A stretch of 64,000 nucleotides of DNA from Isoetes taiwanensis (GCA_021234155.1 JAJEKV010000108.1:739452-803451); one strand, 5' to 3'. Counted from the stretch's first letter, positions 12,459-25,951 are shown. Made by a program: numbers and translations. Notes: generated by a model not told the origin, from the sequence alone.

Positions 12459-14853
12459 TGATGACATCCAATGAAAAGGAATATTTCAAGATCATTCCCT
12501 TCATGCCTCCTGGCTTTTCCCTTCATTTTGTCGGCCGCTTGTTTGTTGCAACTAATTTGCTACCAACAAAGACACTTCCAAATATACCAGAAGACCCGGC
12601 ATGCCTCTAGCGCTAGACATACTCATTCAAAACCCTGTGTTAAAAAAAAGCAATAAGGAACACTTTCACATCCGGCCAAGCACACTCAATCTCTTGTAAA
12701 TGTTTCGAAGTTGTCGATGAATCCGCTGACACGCCATCGCTGGCCAAGGCTGATATGGCACGCTGTTATCGCTGCATGCTTGCTCCACCTAACGCATGGG
12801 TCCACACGATAGCCCGCTTTTGAAATTAAAAAGAAAGATGAACGCTTTATCACGCCACCGCTCGCCACAAGGCCGATATGGCATCGCTAATTACGCGCAT
12901 GCTTGCTCCACCTAACGCATGGGGTCCACACGATAGCCCGCTTTTTGAAATTAAAAAGAAAGGGAGAGGGGTGCTTGGGGGCGCATTCAATGGCTAGATA
13001 GACAACTAGATGCGCCGAATGGCTATCTGGGGTTTTAACAAGGAAGCATACTTTTTAGAGACCTATGCACATTGTAATGCTCGAACCTCCGACCTCAAAA
13101 AGATCGTAATTCATGAGCTACCATTGACCTATCATCTTGAGCATTTCTTTGAGCATGCATGGAAACCATGTGCAATGGAAACGGAAAGTGGATCGGCAAG
13201 TTAGCATGTGCCCGCGATGCACCTACATGCGCCGAGCGCGCGCGATGCACCTATCGATAGCCGCTTCTACAAAGAGAGCCTCGCATTAACACTCCTAACT
13301 CCTCCGGCCAAGGGCAACAGAGGTTGTGCCCAAGTGAAATGGCCATGCACCAGTCCCCTAATTGCCATGGTCGCCCTTCCTCCGTGGCACAATCCAAGCC
13401 GCAGCCTCTGACCGAGATAGAGAGCGGTGCGTGTAGACTAGAGAGATGGGATAGAGAAGAGTTCCCGCAGAAAAATCTGGGATTCAATGCAGACGAATTG
13501 TGATTGAGTCCAATGGATTGGTCTCTCCCATGTTCCGGCCAACGCTGGTTCATTGAAGACCATCGAGAGAGGTTCTCGTGAATCATGGGTGTCGCCACCG
13601 CCGCAGCACTCACAAGAAGCCGTAGGAGTTATCATGCGGCAAGGGAGGGCGACGGATAGCCATTCCTTGCGACATGCATTTTGGTTTTACAAAACCACCA
13701 AGAAGAGCGGGCGTAGATACTTGGTGTTGGTTTCTTCCAACCTTGGCGGTGAATCCTAGGTGAGGGACTCTGCCTTTGTGATTTGTCTTTTGTTTCTCGA
13801 TGGTACCCTCGTTTTCCATTGCCGGGGCCTCGGATCACCGTGAACAAATTACTAACGCCTGTTGTTCTTGGATGTGACTTTGACCTTTTTCAATGTCGCC
13901 ATCGATTTAGCCCGCCGCGGTTCGCTCAAGCATTGACATCTCCGGTGAAAGGGTGCGGGAGTTGATCGAGAGGCAACAAAACCGCATCGAATTATCAAGG
14001 TCTCTGTGGAAGACATGCGGCAGTAATGTTCACCCCGAACGTGGGTGCCACCCATCTTATCCATCACTGACGGGTTTTCCAGAGGCGCAGAGTGAGAAAC
14101 GGTGGAGAGTTCGCGAAGTCAATCAAAGATGGGGATGCCCTTCTTGAACGCTTGTTCATGACGGCACGCCATTTGGCGATGGGAAGGAGTGAGCATATCA
14201 ATTTGGGGAGGAGGGGTGCAAAACCCATGTTGTATCGCGCTTTGTCTTAACGCAGTTTCATTGTCTTTGCATTCGGGGCCTTTGTTTTTGCACCAAACCA
14301 ATGCATTCAACGGTGGATAATTTCATGTAATGCCGTCCAAGGGTCTCATGAGGTTGGAGGTCATTTCCAAGACTAGGGGAGAGGGTCACCGAGGAGAATT
14401 GAGGCAAGGAGATCTTGCATCATCCCCAACTCCCATCCTCATTCGCTGTCGCTCGATGAAGGGTTCTACTCTTTTGAAGTGATCAACCACGACGGGTAAA
14501 ACCATCGCAGAAAGCACTTCCATGCACATTCATTTTCCTATCTTGCACTCACTCATTTTTTGTTCCCTGCCCCCGCATTGTCCAACCTGCAGCCCCGAGA
14601 CGCGGCCTCCTCATTGGAGGCAACCCCGCACAATAACGATTCCCGCAGGTATCTTGTCCGCACTCAGTGAGTGCAGATGCAGAGGAGCTGGAAGGCCCCG
14701 CCTAAGCTGAAGCCAATTATTTTTCCAGCTAGGCGAGGAGGAGCTCCTGTAGCTTTGACACATGCTCGACTCCCCTTCCTTTGTATTTTATGTAGGTGTG
14801 CCCGCCACAGAGACACCTAAATGTTCGAGGGCATGAAAATATATGAGACTAAT
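12459..14853. repeat. Tandem duplication unit B (about 2.4 kb)
   Basis: Second copy of unit A in direct orientation. It is slightly longer because it contains a local duplication at 12731-12963. It ends at ATGTTCGAGGGCATGAAAAT, the counterpart of the end of unit A, after which the sequences diverge. I find no conserved reading frame between the two units, which argues against a functional protein, although basecalling faults could hide one. Confidence 0.85.
12731..12963. repeat. Local tandem duplication, about 120 bp, inside unit B
   Basis: The segment ACGCCATCGC ... GCATGCTTGCTCCACCTAACG ... GAAATTAAAAAGAAAG occurs at 12731-12836 and again at 12852-12963. Unit A has it only once, so the duplication arose in unit B after the 2.3 kb tandem formed, or is an assembly stutter. 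Confidence 0.8.
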
Positions 14854-14879
14854 GAAACAATGTTGTCAAAGGAGAGCTC

Positions 14880-15660
14880 AGTAAATGTTTGGAGCAAGAA
14901 CGAAAAGCCCTATCCCTTTCCCTTTCCCCTTTGCTCTATCCTCAAGATTTCATTTTTCTTATTTTCTACTTTTTCTTTTTTTCGCCTTTCTCTCTCACAT
15001 GTTTCCCTTTGTTTTCCCATCCTTTCTTCCGTTTTGAGATCTCGTCGACTCGGCGGAGCGTTTTCGACTGCCGTAAGCGGATCGATAAAGATGTGCCGAG
15101 CTGGCGTTTGATGGAGGGTCAAGTGCCGATAAAATGCCCTGAGCTGACGGATGCTTTGCCGATTCTGACGGAAGATAAGCGATGTAATGAGCGCGTTGAG
15201 CCGGGTGGATGCCGAGGCCTGACTTCGTTCGATCGCCTGACGCGGATCTCGATATCCGCCCGACTTTGATTAAAGCGATGATAAAATGATCTCGCTGACG
15301 GGTTGATAGCTGGATTTCTGATCGATTCTGCCTGATCGCGGAAGCGTGCGCGACGATGCGCCGCGCGACGCCAAGCGGATCGACGGATTTTTGCTTTGAT
15401 CCGGATCTGAACCGCAAGATGTCGATCCTCGCCCGAGGAATCCGCGTGCCTGATAGGTCGCGCAAGATCCGGCCAAGCCGCCGATGATTTCCGCCGATTT
15501 TGACGCGCGATTTTGCTGACGCAAAAGCGACAAGTTTCTTTTCTTATCCCTTAATTTTTCCTTTTCTTTACCTTTCTTTTTCCTCATGTTTTGTTCTCAT
15601 CCCCTTTCTTCTACCTCCCTTTCCCCTTCCCTTTCATTTTACCCCTTCCTCTTAAGAGGG
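14880..15660. other. CpG-rich island between two pyrimidine tracts
   Basis: From about 15035 to 15535 the sequence is unusually rich in CG, GATC and GCGGATC words compared with its AT-rich surroundings. It is flanked by pyrimidine-rich runs at 14910-15035 and 15540-15655. A minus-strand open frame of 156 codons spans it, but it has no recognisable domain and a low-complexity look. It does not resemble rRNA or tRNA. It may be a decayed promoter or repeat core, or CTG/CAG-rich DNA rewritten by the basecalling fault described in the findings. Confidence 0.5.
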
Positions 15661-18082
15661 CTACGACCAATCACAAGTTGCAGGTCGCGGTAACAAATCT
15701 ATAGGCCTTCTGATGCATCCGCATGATCTCGCCATTCAAATTCTTTAGGGGGCTCGATGCACCATTTCACGGTGATAACATTATAATATAAGATAAAAGC
15801 GGATGTATTTGTTAACCCAATCTAGACGTGGTTGATAAGTTGAAAGTGTTACCGTGAATTAGCGTAATTTTGGTTTCTTATTCCCGTAGCAATATAGCAC
15901 TATCATCGAAATGAAGGTTGCCTGGGCTTTTCATGGTAATCGGGCTTGCAGGAGAGCTTTATCATCAACTAAACTCTCCCCGTATTTGAAGCGCTTGTCC
16001 TTCCGAGGTAAGCTGCTTTCTTATTTTTTTTTCTTTTGTTTTCATTCCATCTAACTTTTATGCGTGAAGTTGTTGCTCCTGCCCAAGAAGTTTGAGTCTG
16101 CCTAAGGATGAGTGGCAGATTAATCGAGATCGCTGGAATATCATGTTCAAGCGAAGATGATGCTCTTAGCTAGCAAAAAAGTAGAATAGAAGATGTTTAG
16201 AAAAAAGCTACCGCGATTTTGACCTTTTAAAATAGGAAGGTCGGGCAGTCATGGGTCAATACCGCTGAAAGGGCTCTTGGCTGAACATGGCAAAACATGG
16301 TAAAAACAGCGATATGACCGCTAGTTTGGATAACTGGTTCTATAACCAAATATAGATGTTGAAGTGCCGATTTTCAAAAGCCGTGGGATTTGGCTAGCCC
16401 AACATACTTTGACATGATGCGGGATTGATGCTGAAGTAGTTGATAGCTGATGCTTTTGTGTTATGAGAAGTGCTCAAATTTGCATAAAGTATTATTTCGC
16501 ATGCCCCGCCAAGAATTGCAACGCCACAATGGTGGGAGGTTTTCACCAAACAAAATATTTGAATTAAGTATTCAAATAAGGTCAGATTTGTGATGTAATG
16601 TAATACAAATTTTAAGAAGCTAGATCATGACAACAATATCAATTTTGAAGGAGATTGCATGCCTAAAGGTGACATTACACCGCCAAGAAGCTTTTATTGT
16701 ATTTGATTTTCCCTTTGCAGCTCCTAACGAAGATGAGAAACACGCTAGCAATGTTACAAGATCAACTAACAAAGTATTTTGTATGATCAGCAAAAGAGTA
16801 ACACCCGTGATCCACCAAAGGTAATTTGGTCTTTGCTTTTACAATTTGCTTTTTAAACTGGTGGATGTTTTGTTAATTTAAGGCACCTTTCTAGGATGAA
16901 GATGACAATGGGAGCATCTGTGTATTCATATTCAAGAGTTTTAATACATGTTAACGTTGGAAACACTATGTCCAGAAATCCTATATTTGAAGATTCCACA
17001 ATGTATAGTTTTTTTATAGGTTTTTTGTCTCTTCCGTGATCCAATGTAGGATCCAATCGCTGATTGACAACAATGAATTTTGAAGCTTGTCGGTTTTGGA
17101 CTTGCAAGATCTTTCTCAGCGACGTAATGTCGCTTTTAACTAATAAGATTATTACATTGTGGTAATGGTGATCAGAATGTGAATACATGTAGTTTCTAAA
17201 TGAATAAGTTAATTCTAACATTATTTTTCACGACTCCGCACTGCTTCCGGGTTCAAGGAAGTATGGGTGTGTTGTAGCAATTTTGCCGAGCTTCTTCAGA
17301 AAGTTTCATGTTAACTAGGAAGAAAAGCCCATGTTAACTAGAAAAAATGAGGTAAGTTATGCGAACTTATATTGCTTCTTAACTTTTGACCTTACTTTAT
17401 TAATTTGACTTTCAAGTTCGGCTATTAAACACGACACTTCTTCAGTCTGAGTAGATTATTAGGATATATAATCTTTATTTAATCACCATTTTATAATTGG
17501 TATGGAGTGTTGCTACCCCATTAACATAAGTTCAAGCCCCGTGAGAGTTAGTGAAAGGTCGTACGCTAAAAACACTTCAAGAAGCAGGGCATATGTCTTC
17601 TGTATTAAAATCTATTTTGTTTTATAAGCCAGGGATTCTTTGTAATGTGGTCACACCTTTATTCAAGAACGCCATTATAGAGACCCTAGATTTACTGCAA
17701 AAGCATAGATTCCAAAGAATGGCAAAGTATGGAGCCCCAAATATGCATGGCAAAGAAGTTGGTTGTATATCCATATGAATTTCATGTTCTTAGTTGTTAT
17801 TTACACCGGGTTCATACACTCACTACAAATGGCATCTTAGCGTTATGGCTTACACCCCACATTTTGAGGTATTTGGAGCATCTTGCTAGATAAGCCATTT
17901 GAGGTATTTGAGCATCTTGCTAGATATGCAATCACTATGTTTCGTAATTTACAAAAGGATAAAACCAAAAAGCTTGTGGGAAGGCCTTCGATGTTTATAT
18001 ATTATTAAATTTTAAAAATTTCTATCATCCCATGGTATAGTGCACCTTAGCAGTCATCGTTATGCACCAACAATCATGATAT
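15661..18082. other. Unassigned intergenic DNA, 2.4 kb
   Basis: AT-rich with no supported gene. The longest frame, 122 codons on the minus strand at 16853-17221, has no family I recognise and unremarkable composition. Small direct repeats occur at 17310-17345 (ATGTTAACTAG twice) and at 17860-17928. Confidence 0.4.
17860..17928. repeat. Two-copy tandem repeat, about 35 bp
   Basis: TTGAGGTATTTGGAGCATC..TTGCTAGATAAGCCA is followed at once by a near-identical copy with one G deleted. It is a simple local duplication. Confidence 0.7.
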
Positions 18083-18321
18083 ATCTTCTCCTATGCTTCC
18101 TAACCCTTTCAATGGGCTTTACCTCCTTACACTGATCCATATATAATGGGGCCACGTCAACATTAGAAGCAATGGGTTTGCAAGCCACCCTTCATGTTGC
18201 ATGAACTATGTTTTTCTATATATACACAAAGTTGCTAGGGGATTACCTATGCCATAGAAGGAGAATCATTTTAAATGAATCAGGCAAGGCTTAGTTTCTT
18301 GGATAACCGATAATTCCAAAA

Positions 18322-19320
18322 ATGGGTAGCTCTCATAATGGGTTCTTCTATTCGATCCAACATAGCATTGTTCCTAAGTTCATTAAAAGACCATACATGG
18401 CACATAGGCGTTTACCTTGCAACACACCATCGTCAATTGCACTAAGAAAGGCAATAAAAAATGATTTGTCTTGCCAACATCCTTCATGCAACAACCTATC
18501 ATCTCCTAGAAAATTTGCAGGTTTAGAAATATTTATGTCTTTGCAAATGCTTAATACCAGCTTTGACTTTCCCCATTTAAGGAACTCCTTTTTCCTTTTA
18601 TTCATAGCATTTATGGCAACAATTCTAGGAATACATCGGCATAGCATTTCATGAGAAAAATCTAAGAATACATTGTGCATGTAAATGAAATCCACCTTCC
18701 ACTCTCTAAGCTATTGCCTCGTTACCTTCTCATAACCTAACGATTCAAATCTGTGAGAAGACATTAAAGAGGGTTTTGATCCTAACACAAGTTGCAAGGC
18801 ATCTATTCTTAAGAAAAAGACATGATTTTTCAAGGAATTCAAGCTCAATATCTTTCTTGGGCTTTCGAGAGTAAGACTAGCATCTAAGGAAGTACCATTA
18901 CCTGGCTGGTAAAATTTCTCCTTGCCCTTTAATTTGTTGCAACCAACTCCTTCATCTAATGCCGATACATCTTTCTTTAGAGCTCGGCTCTTTTCATTGC
19001 AATGCCAAATGATGCCACAAGAATTAGCAATAGACCAAGAATTTGAGCAATGAACCTTTTCGTGTGCAAGAACACCATGCACCCAAAAGAATGAACCAAA
19101 TATACAAAGCAAAAAGCAAAACCCTAGGCAAGATGCAATCGGTAGCAATAAAAGAGAAGCTTCCAAACCGGCCACCTAGCTTCAAAATCTGCATCCCTAC
19201 AAGGATTCGGCCACCAAAGTGTGAATCAGAATATGGTGAAAATGCACAAAAAGAAAAAAAAGAAAAAAAGCCGACTTTAAGTAGAAGGAATTTTGGATCA
19301 CGACGGGGTAATTGCAACCA
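18322..19320 (-). pseudogene. Unrecognised minus-strand ORF region of the long repeat (copy 1)
   Basis: Coding-like blocks on the minus strand, read from high to low coordinates. First is a hydrophobic stretch around 19310-19060. Then come ALKKDVSALDEGVGCNKLKG and KEKFYQPGNGTSLDASLTLE (about 18990-18850). Last is a block with INAMNKRKKEFLKWGKSK and an alternating FLSAIDDGVLQGKRLCAMYG segment (18650-18350). The same blocks occur in copy 2 at 44490-45400 with different frameshifts. One possible reading places a membrane-spanning segment before ALKKDV. I do not recognise the family. It may be a captured gene or part of the element. Confidence 0.35.
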
Positions 19321-21261
19321 AATAAAACAAAAGTATTCTTCAACCTAATTCAAAATACAATGATAAGATAGCCCATAAATCCTAACGATATGCTATATAT
19401 TATTCAAGCGCCAAAATTCCCAACAAATAGAGTGTGTGGCAATGTATAATGGTCAATCATTGGATATTCGTGTTTTTCATGTTTTCCTTTAATAGGGTTC
19501 ATGTTTCATGTTTCCATACCTTATCTCTAACGGATACCTTATCTCTAACCCATACCTTATCTTTTTTTTCTTGAACCATTGGATTATAAACCATTAGATT
19601 AGCAAGTTCAAACAATCAATACATCTACATGTATAAATACACATAAATACATGTAGAACTTCAGCAGAACGTGAATCTTCAATACAATGACAGATAGACC
19701 GGTGATGATGAGATAGACCGGGTAATCAATCCGCTCAAGATCCGCCTCCAACGGAATTGGAATTAGGAGCCACGCCATCTGAGGTGCAAAATCAGAATAT
19801 AACAAGAGGCAATAAACCTAAAACAAATATAGAAGAAGAAGAAGAAGCAACAAGAACAAAACATAAAACATGGTCTACGGTATCCGCAAGCAAGAAACAA
19901 ATCCATCACGAGAGTCAGAACCCGGTAATCATGACTAATTACAAATAAGAAGCATAAAACATCTGATTTTTTCACAAAGAAATCGAAAGAACTGGTGGGG
20001 AGTTGAACCAGAAGACCCAAACGGTGTGCACCCATCCGCCTGAATTGAAGACTTAATCCGGCAGATTTGAAGGTGGACATCCGAAGGGAAGCATATCTGG
20101 CGAATCTCGAGCTGCAGCATTTGCCGTCAGTCCAAACATCTGAAGTCCGGATATCTCCATCCACCGCCCTATCCCACAGGAGACCCTAAATTCGGACCTT
20201 CGTCCCAAAAAAAAAAAAAAAGAAAAAACCTTATCAATTAAAAAATCCCCCTCCACTTTCAAAACCGGACGGAAAATGATCTTTTGCGAACCTTAAATAG
20301 GGTTCATGTAATTCTATAGAATTTACATACCGAAATTTGATTGAAGTCAACTTGGACTATAGAATGGTGCTATAGAAAAGCTTGATAGGGTTCAATCATG
20401 AGTATATATGTGGTATATTTATTAGATAATAGCTGCTACAATGATGGCTCCTTTTAGAAGAAGGGACAGCAACAAATGAGAAACCTTGGAAAGTGAGTTG
20501 CTTCGTGTCAGTTAGTTCCTTTTGGACTATTTCTAACCTGTTATCAAATTTATTTAAAGTCTCCACATAAATTCTTCATTTGAAACTTCCCAAGCTTCAT
20601 CAAGTTATTAATGACCTCCCAAAATAGTCAAATGCTTTTAAACCTCCTCCCTCTACTACGTAATATCTTCGAAATGAACATTAAAGCTACTAGTGCCAAA
20701 AGTTACCCTCTTTTGAATATGTAAGCATACAATGTGGGGGTTGGGATTTTGATATGGGCATAATTCCCTGAAACCATAGAACATAAAACAAACATAGATT
20801 TAACATAGAAAATAATCAATGCATTAGTTTGTTTGGTTAGATTGGTCAAAGTAGTCTTATTAAAACATTGAGTTATTTTAGTAGAGGTTCGAGAATGAAA
20901 TTTCATATTCTAAAATCTTAGGCTTAAAGTAAAGAGGTCAACCTTAGGCAATGCTTCATTATGTCATATTTCAAAATCATAAGCACCCCAAGCATAAATG
21001 ACCATAAGCGGAAGACATGTAACCATCATTCAATTAAATTGGGATTATGTCTTGATTTTTGGGACAAATTTCATATTGCAAGTTTTTAGTAACTTGATAA
21101 AAGTCACAAGATGTTAACATATAATCACACACCTTAATATAAATTCACACCTTAACTTCAAATTACAAAATCATATATCATGGAACTCAAGTAGTACACA
21201 ACTTTTATTAACTGTAGAAAAGATACATAGTAACAAATTTTCATTTTTCCACTAGCATCCC

Positions 21262-24233
21262 CAAGGATATGAGAACCTTATTCCTTACATCTAAGGTATT
21301 GTAACTCCTCATTTGTTTTACCTAGGAATAGTTTTTGGAGTCCACGAGTACAATACGGTTTCAATGTCTAGCCAAAGATCGGGATCACTAGGATTTCTCC
21401 TCCACCTCTTTGTCCAACAATCTGAATATCTTTCTTTATCTAAGTGACATTACTCAACCGATGAACCGACACCACCATTCCATGCACCTTATTGAAGTTA
21501 ACATCACCTTCTTCTTTGCAAATATCCGGAGATAGTGTATCCCAACCACACCGGATAGGTCTCTAGATCTGCTGGTTTTACTACTACAAATTGGTGGCAC
21601 TCCACGCCAAGAGAAGGTTCATAACAATCCATGCCTAGATATTTTGGCCTATCCTTCTTAGGACCAACATAGTGTTTATCGATTGAGGAGGAGCATATGC
21701 CTTCACAATGCTACTAATGGTACCATCATCTTCTTCGCAAGACCAGCTAATGTTTTCCACTTACTTTTAGGGAACCACCCTTCTTTTTAGCTCTTCCGAG
21801 GATGTGTCTACCTCATCCAACAAGTTGATCACCTTCTTCCAATAATCTATCAATGCACTCCATTAGTCTCATCTATTTTAGTTTGCCAATGCTTGATGTA
21901 GTCATTGATGTCATCCTTAATCAATCCCAATTGCTTGACTTCTTCAGCTTGGTTTTAGAGCTTTTGGTTGACCAGAGGTATCATAGGCTTGCCATTTGCA
22001 TCCCTCGTGCCAAATTTCCCCCCATCTCCACTTCCTCCTCAAGGTCTCATTTTCCATTGCATGATTGGAATCCCTTCTCTCACCCAAAAAGTGAATTGAA
22101 GAGGTCTAGAATGACCTTCCATGTCGAGAGCATAACCATCCACAAAACTCTTCCAATCGCACTTCTTCTATGATAGATCCTATAGGAGATGGATTTGTAC
22201 ATCCATGAAATATTTCCAATAGCCCGAGAAAGTTGGTAACCGTCATTGCCTCAATACATGACTATATTTTCCAAACAATGCATCCACATCCTCATGAGTA
22301 TGTCCGGGGCATTAGGGAACCCCAAATTGACTCTTTTCAAAAATACCCAAATTAATTAAGTAGGATAGGAAAAAAAAACATCCACCTGTTCTTATTTTGA
22401 CCAAAGACAATTATCTAGTTGCAAGAGGAGTCAAGGCAGATCTCGAGGTTTAGCACGAGATGTTGAAGCTCCAACATGTTCATTAGGTCCATTCCTCCTA
22501 AACCTTGCCTTGCTAAACTTTTCAATAATGTTAGGGGTTCCATCCAACAATGCACTATGTAGTGCCCCGGCTAGTCAGGGATCCTCAGAGGTGACCATTG
22601 TAACCCTTCTCATAGTTCTTAAACACCTCATGATACTCCCAATGTGAAAATCTGGACCATCACTCCCACAACTCTAAACTGAAATGGCCATAATAGGTCC
22701 GAGACTGACCATGCAATATTGCCCCAGCCATTGAAATCTGCCAAAGGGTATGATCTTCCACATGACTTAGGAATGTACTTGAATTGTGGAAGACAAGTCT
22801 TGTTGGTCCATTTTATCATGTATAATACATAGATAGTTATTAGGTTCCATTAGGTATAAGGTCCTCCACATCCAATAAGTTGATCTACATGATAGTTGAT
22901 CTGGCCATATGGTCCTTCATATGTTCCCTTATCTTTGCCCTTAGACTTGGTTGCACAGTTTTTGAATTGCCTTATCTAGTGTCTCCTTCATTTTAGCACA
23001 TAAATTGCACTTGGCAAAGTTGTTTGAAGTTGCTATGGTGACATGCTTGAAATGCTTATTCCATAGCCTACTAAAACCTGGTGGGATATAGAGGCCACCC
23101 AAGTTCCCCAAGCAATGCATTTATTTCCTCTAATATGCTCTTTTCCGGGTACAATGGGATGGCAATCTCTTTTTCAACAATAACTCTACCCCCTGCTCAT
23201 CCTTCTTACTCTTATGTGGCATGTTTTTGCATTGAAATCCACATATCTTTCAAATATTTCCTTTGCAGCCTATAGTTCTGAGGTAGGCCTTACTGTGCCG
23301 TTGTTCCCATGCAATGCAATCCTACTACCATTTTCATGTCTCTTTGCCGCTTGTGCCAAGAAGAGGTTGGAATTCCATGTATAGCCATCCATGCTTTTGA
23401 ACATATCCACTTTCCATTCAATGGGAATCTTTTCTTCTTTGATCTTTCATCCCGAATTGCATAGCCAAATATGGTGTACATGAAATTCCTCCCGCTATCA
23501 CACTTATGTTCCTGATATGTAGCTCTTGCTACCACCATCTCCTCTAATGTGAACATTCTAATACAGAGGCCCAACAACATTCACTTCCTCTAACCTTCAT
23601 CGTGGCTTCAGAGAACAATCATAACTGACTTGCATCTTTTGGTGGGATAATGTTTGAAAGTTGGAAGTGGCCTCTTGCTACACCGTGGTGAACATTATTG
23701 ACAATGGTTCTACATCTATAGGAAACATGTAGTTCCCTCCAGCTTGAATATCGTCCCTAGGCCATGCAACAATAGTTGGAACCTCTAGTTGCTTCACACA
23801 AGCTAGGCATTCTTGTTTGCCCGAACCCTTTTCCTTCCAATTGTCATATAATTTTGAGATTGCCACACCTAACCCGTCCTCCCTAATCTTTTCATCATTC
23901 ACCGCATTGATAGGATCTCGCTAGAACAATAATCCCTTCTCCCCTTGCCTCTCATTTGCATGCATGCGGGATCTTGACCTTTTGTTTTTCCAATCAACCG
24001 GAAAAGTATAAAGTACAATTTCCTTTCCTTTGGCATCATCCATTTCATTTGAGGTCTTTTCCTTTCCTTTGCCATCATCAACATCATTTGAGTCTTTTCC
24101 TTTCCTTTGCCATCATCAACATCATTTGAGGTATTTTCCTTTCCTTGGCCATCATGTTCATTAGTTGGGATTTTTCCTTGCCTTGATCAAAGCATCATTT
24201 TTTTTTTTTTAGCATTTTGCATGCCATTGACCT
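21262..24233 (-). pseudogene. DUF7869-type transposon protein, broken copy 1
   Basis: Counterpart of the better preserved copy at 47477-50465. It runs from about 24230 (N-terminal, Lys/Asp-rich repeats of a GKEKT type) down to about 21262. Recognisable pieces include SKLYDNWKEKGSGKQECLAC and VEPLSIMFTTV at 23880-23680, FTLEEMVVARATYQEHKC at 23560-23500, and KTCLPQFKYIPKSCGRSYP near 22800-22740. Frames shift repeatedly, mostly next to CTG/CAG sites where the other copy reads cleanly, so part of the breakage may be sequencing artefact. Function by family: large proteins of this type occur in eukaryotic mobile elements and are thought to have an RNase H-like integrase or transposase core. That is my inference from motif spacing. 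Confidence 0.6.
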
Positions 24234-24379
24234 AGAATGCATAAAAAACATATAGTAAGTTAGCATATCCAAATAACCTCTCAATAACATGTTCATAAAT
24301 GAAAGCCTCATATGTCTTATTCTATTTGATCATTCTATTTATATAATGGGACTCCCCAAGTTATTTTCCTCAACATTAT

Positions 24380-24745
24380 ATATGAATAAAACCCTCTACT
24401 TATTAACCTTCTAACTTGTATCCTATAATAACCTTTGTAATAAATTTTAACCCTTAAAGGGGTAACATTAATATCCTATAATAACCCTTATAATAAATTT
24501 AACCTTGTTATTACAAGGGAATAACCTTGTCCTTAAAACAATTAACCTTGGTATCCTATATGAATAAAACCCTCTACTTATTAACCTTCTAACTTGTATC
24601 CTATAATAACCTTTGTAATAAACTTTAAGCTTGTAATTAGGGATAACCTTGGTATCCTATAATAACCCTTTATAATAAATTTAACCTTGTTATTACAAGG
24701 GAATAACCTTTGTCCTTAAAACAATTAATCAATAAATTTTGGAAG
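24380..24745. repeat. AT-rich tandem repeat, about 177 bp period (copy 1)
   Basis: Two copies of a unit starting TGAATAAAACCCTCTACTTA, containing sub-repeats of TATCCTATAATAACC and TTAACCTTGTTATTACAAGG. The same array is present at 50605-50950 in copy 2. It lies directly upstream (5' side) of the minus-strand DUF7869-type gene and might include its promoter; that is inference. Confidence 0.85.
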
Positions 24746-24849
24746 TTATAATGGCGCTGTAAATTTTGAAAGCGCTATTATTATTTCAAGTTAGCATGTT
24801 TTTAACTTTTCTCTCACTTTCGAATTCCACCCAATTCCACAAGTTCTAG

Positions 24850-25500
24850 GCGGCTTCCAATTCGTGCGCCGCTTCGCCGGGCGCTCCAATTCTAGGCTTC
24901 AATTGTGGGCGCTTCCGCTTCCGGGCTTCTATCTCGCTTCAATATCGCTTCGCTTCAATATCGGCTTCTCGGCTTCCGCTTTTAAACCATCTGGGCTTCT
25001 ATCTGCTTTTATCGGCTTCTATCGCCTTCTATCCGTTTTTATTTTGCTTTTCGAGCTTTTCGGCTTCTACAATCTTCTCGCTTTAGGGTTTTCGCTCAAA
25101 GGTTTCTACAAAAGCATTCTAAAGGTCTCTCGGTTTTTTGGCTTTTCGGCTCTTTACAATCTCTCCGGCTTGGAATAACAAAGTTTTCGGTTTTTTTGGT
25201 TTTTGTGTTAAAGCTTCGGCTTTCGGTTTCCAAATTAGTCGCTATTGCTTCTTCTGCTTCTTAAGGCTCAAATCATCTGTTGTTCTTAAGGTTAGTATTT
25301 TCGTTTCTTTACTTAAAGTAGTATACGAGCTTGTGGTTAATCAAGGGAGTGCTTTCGGCTTAGACTTTTACATGCATCGGGCCCTATATCGCGGCCTAGC
25401 ACCTTCGGGATACCAGATCTATTGCTTATAAACATGTTTCTATTGTTTATATGATCTTGCTCTATGATCTTGCTTATATGATTTTGTCAGACCGCTCTTA
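24850..25500. repeat. CGGCTTCTAT-type pyrimidine-rich repeats (copy 1)
   Basis: Many short repeats of GGCTTC, CGCTTCTAT and CGGCTTCTATC run through this stretch, giving long Phe/Leu/Ser-rich open frames (24864-25431) that are composition artefacts. Copy 2 has the same region at about 51060-51500, where the units often read differently at CTG positions. They are subterminal-like repeats of the element rather than a gene. Confidence 0.7.
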
Positions 25501-25891
25501 TTCTATTTCACTAGCTCTTGCTCTATCTCTTTTATCTCTCTTATCCGCTTCTTATTCTATCTCCGCTTCTAAATAATGAACCAAAACAATGAACAAAATC
25601 AATGAACTATGATCTTGCTCTAATCTTTCTAAATAATGAACCAAAACAATGAACTAAATAATGAACTAAACAAGGAGTATTACTATTTGTATTCTCAAGG
25701 CTTATCCTGCTCGTGATTCTATCCGCTTCTAGATTTGCTCTATCTATTCCCCCGGCTTCAGATTCTATTTTTCTCATTTTTTTTTTTTCTATAGAATGAA
25801 AAGTTAGAATGGCTTAAATCGCTAGTTTGGCATGATTTCTAGTTTACATTTTGTAGTTTGGCCTTTCTATGTCATACTGCTTTACACAAAT

Positions 25892-25951
25892 CGCGCCAGG
25901 CGCGTGTGAAGTACATCTGTGAAAAATCAATATAGCAAACGCGCCTGGCGC
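25892..25951. repeat. Paired 13-bp palindromic boxes upstream of a small ORF
   Basis: CGCGCCAGGCGCG at 25892-25904 is an interrupted palindrome (6-bp arms around a single A). A second box, CGCGCCTGGCGCA, starts at 25940, 48 bp later. Both are flanked by AT-rich sequence (AAAT or ATTTT). They lie about 90-150 bp before the ATG of the ORF at 26042. With a one-base centre they are more likely protein-binding sites than hairpins. Confidence 0.85.

Noticed and set aside
14995-15587. 156-codon minus-strand frame over the CpG-rich island, or an rRNA fragment
   Set aside because: No recognisable protein domain and no conserved rRNA motifs; composition explains the open frame.
24864-25431. Two overlapping 97-104 codon plus-strand frames rich in Phe, Leu and Ser
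   Set aside because: They are read from short CGGCTTCTAT-type repeats and do not hold frame in the second copy of the region.
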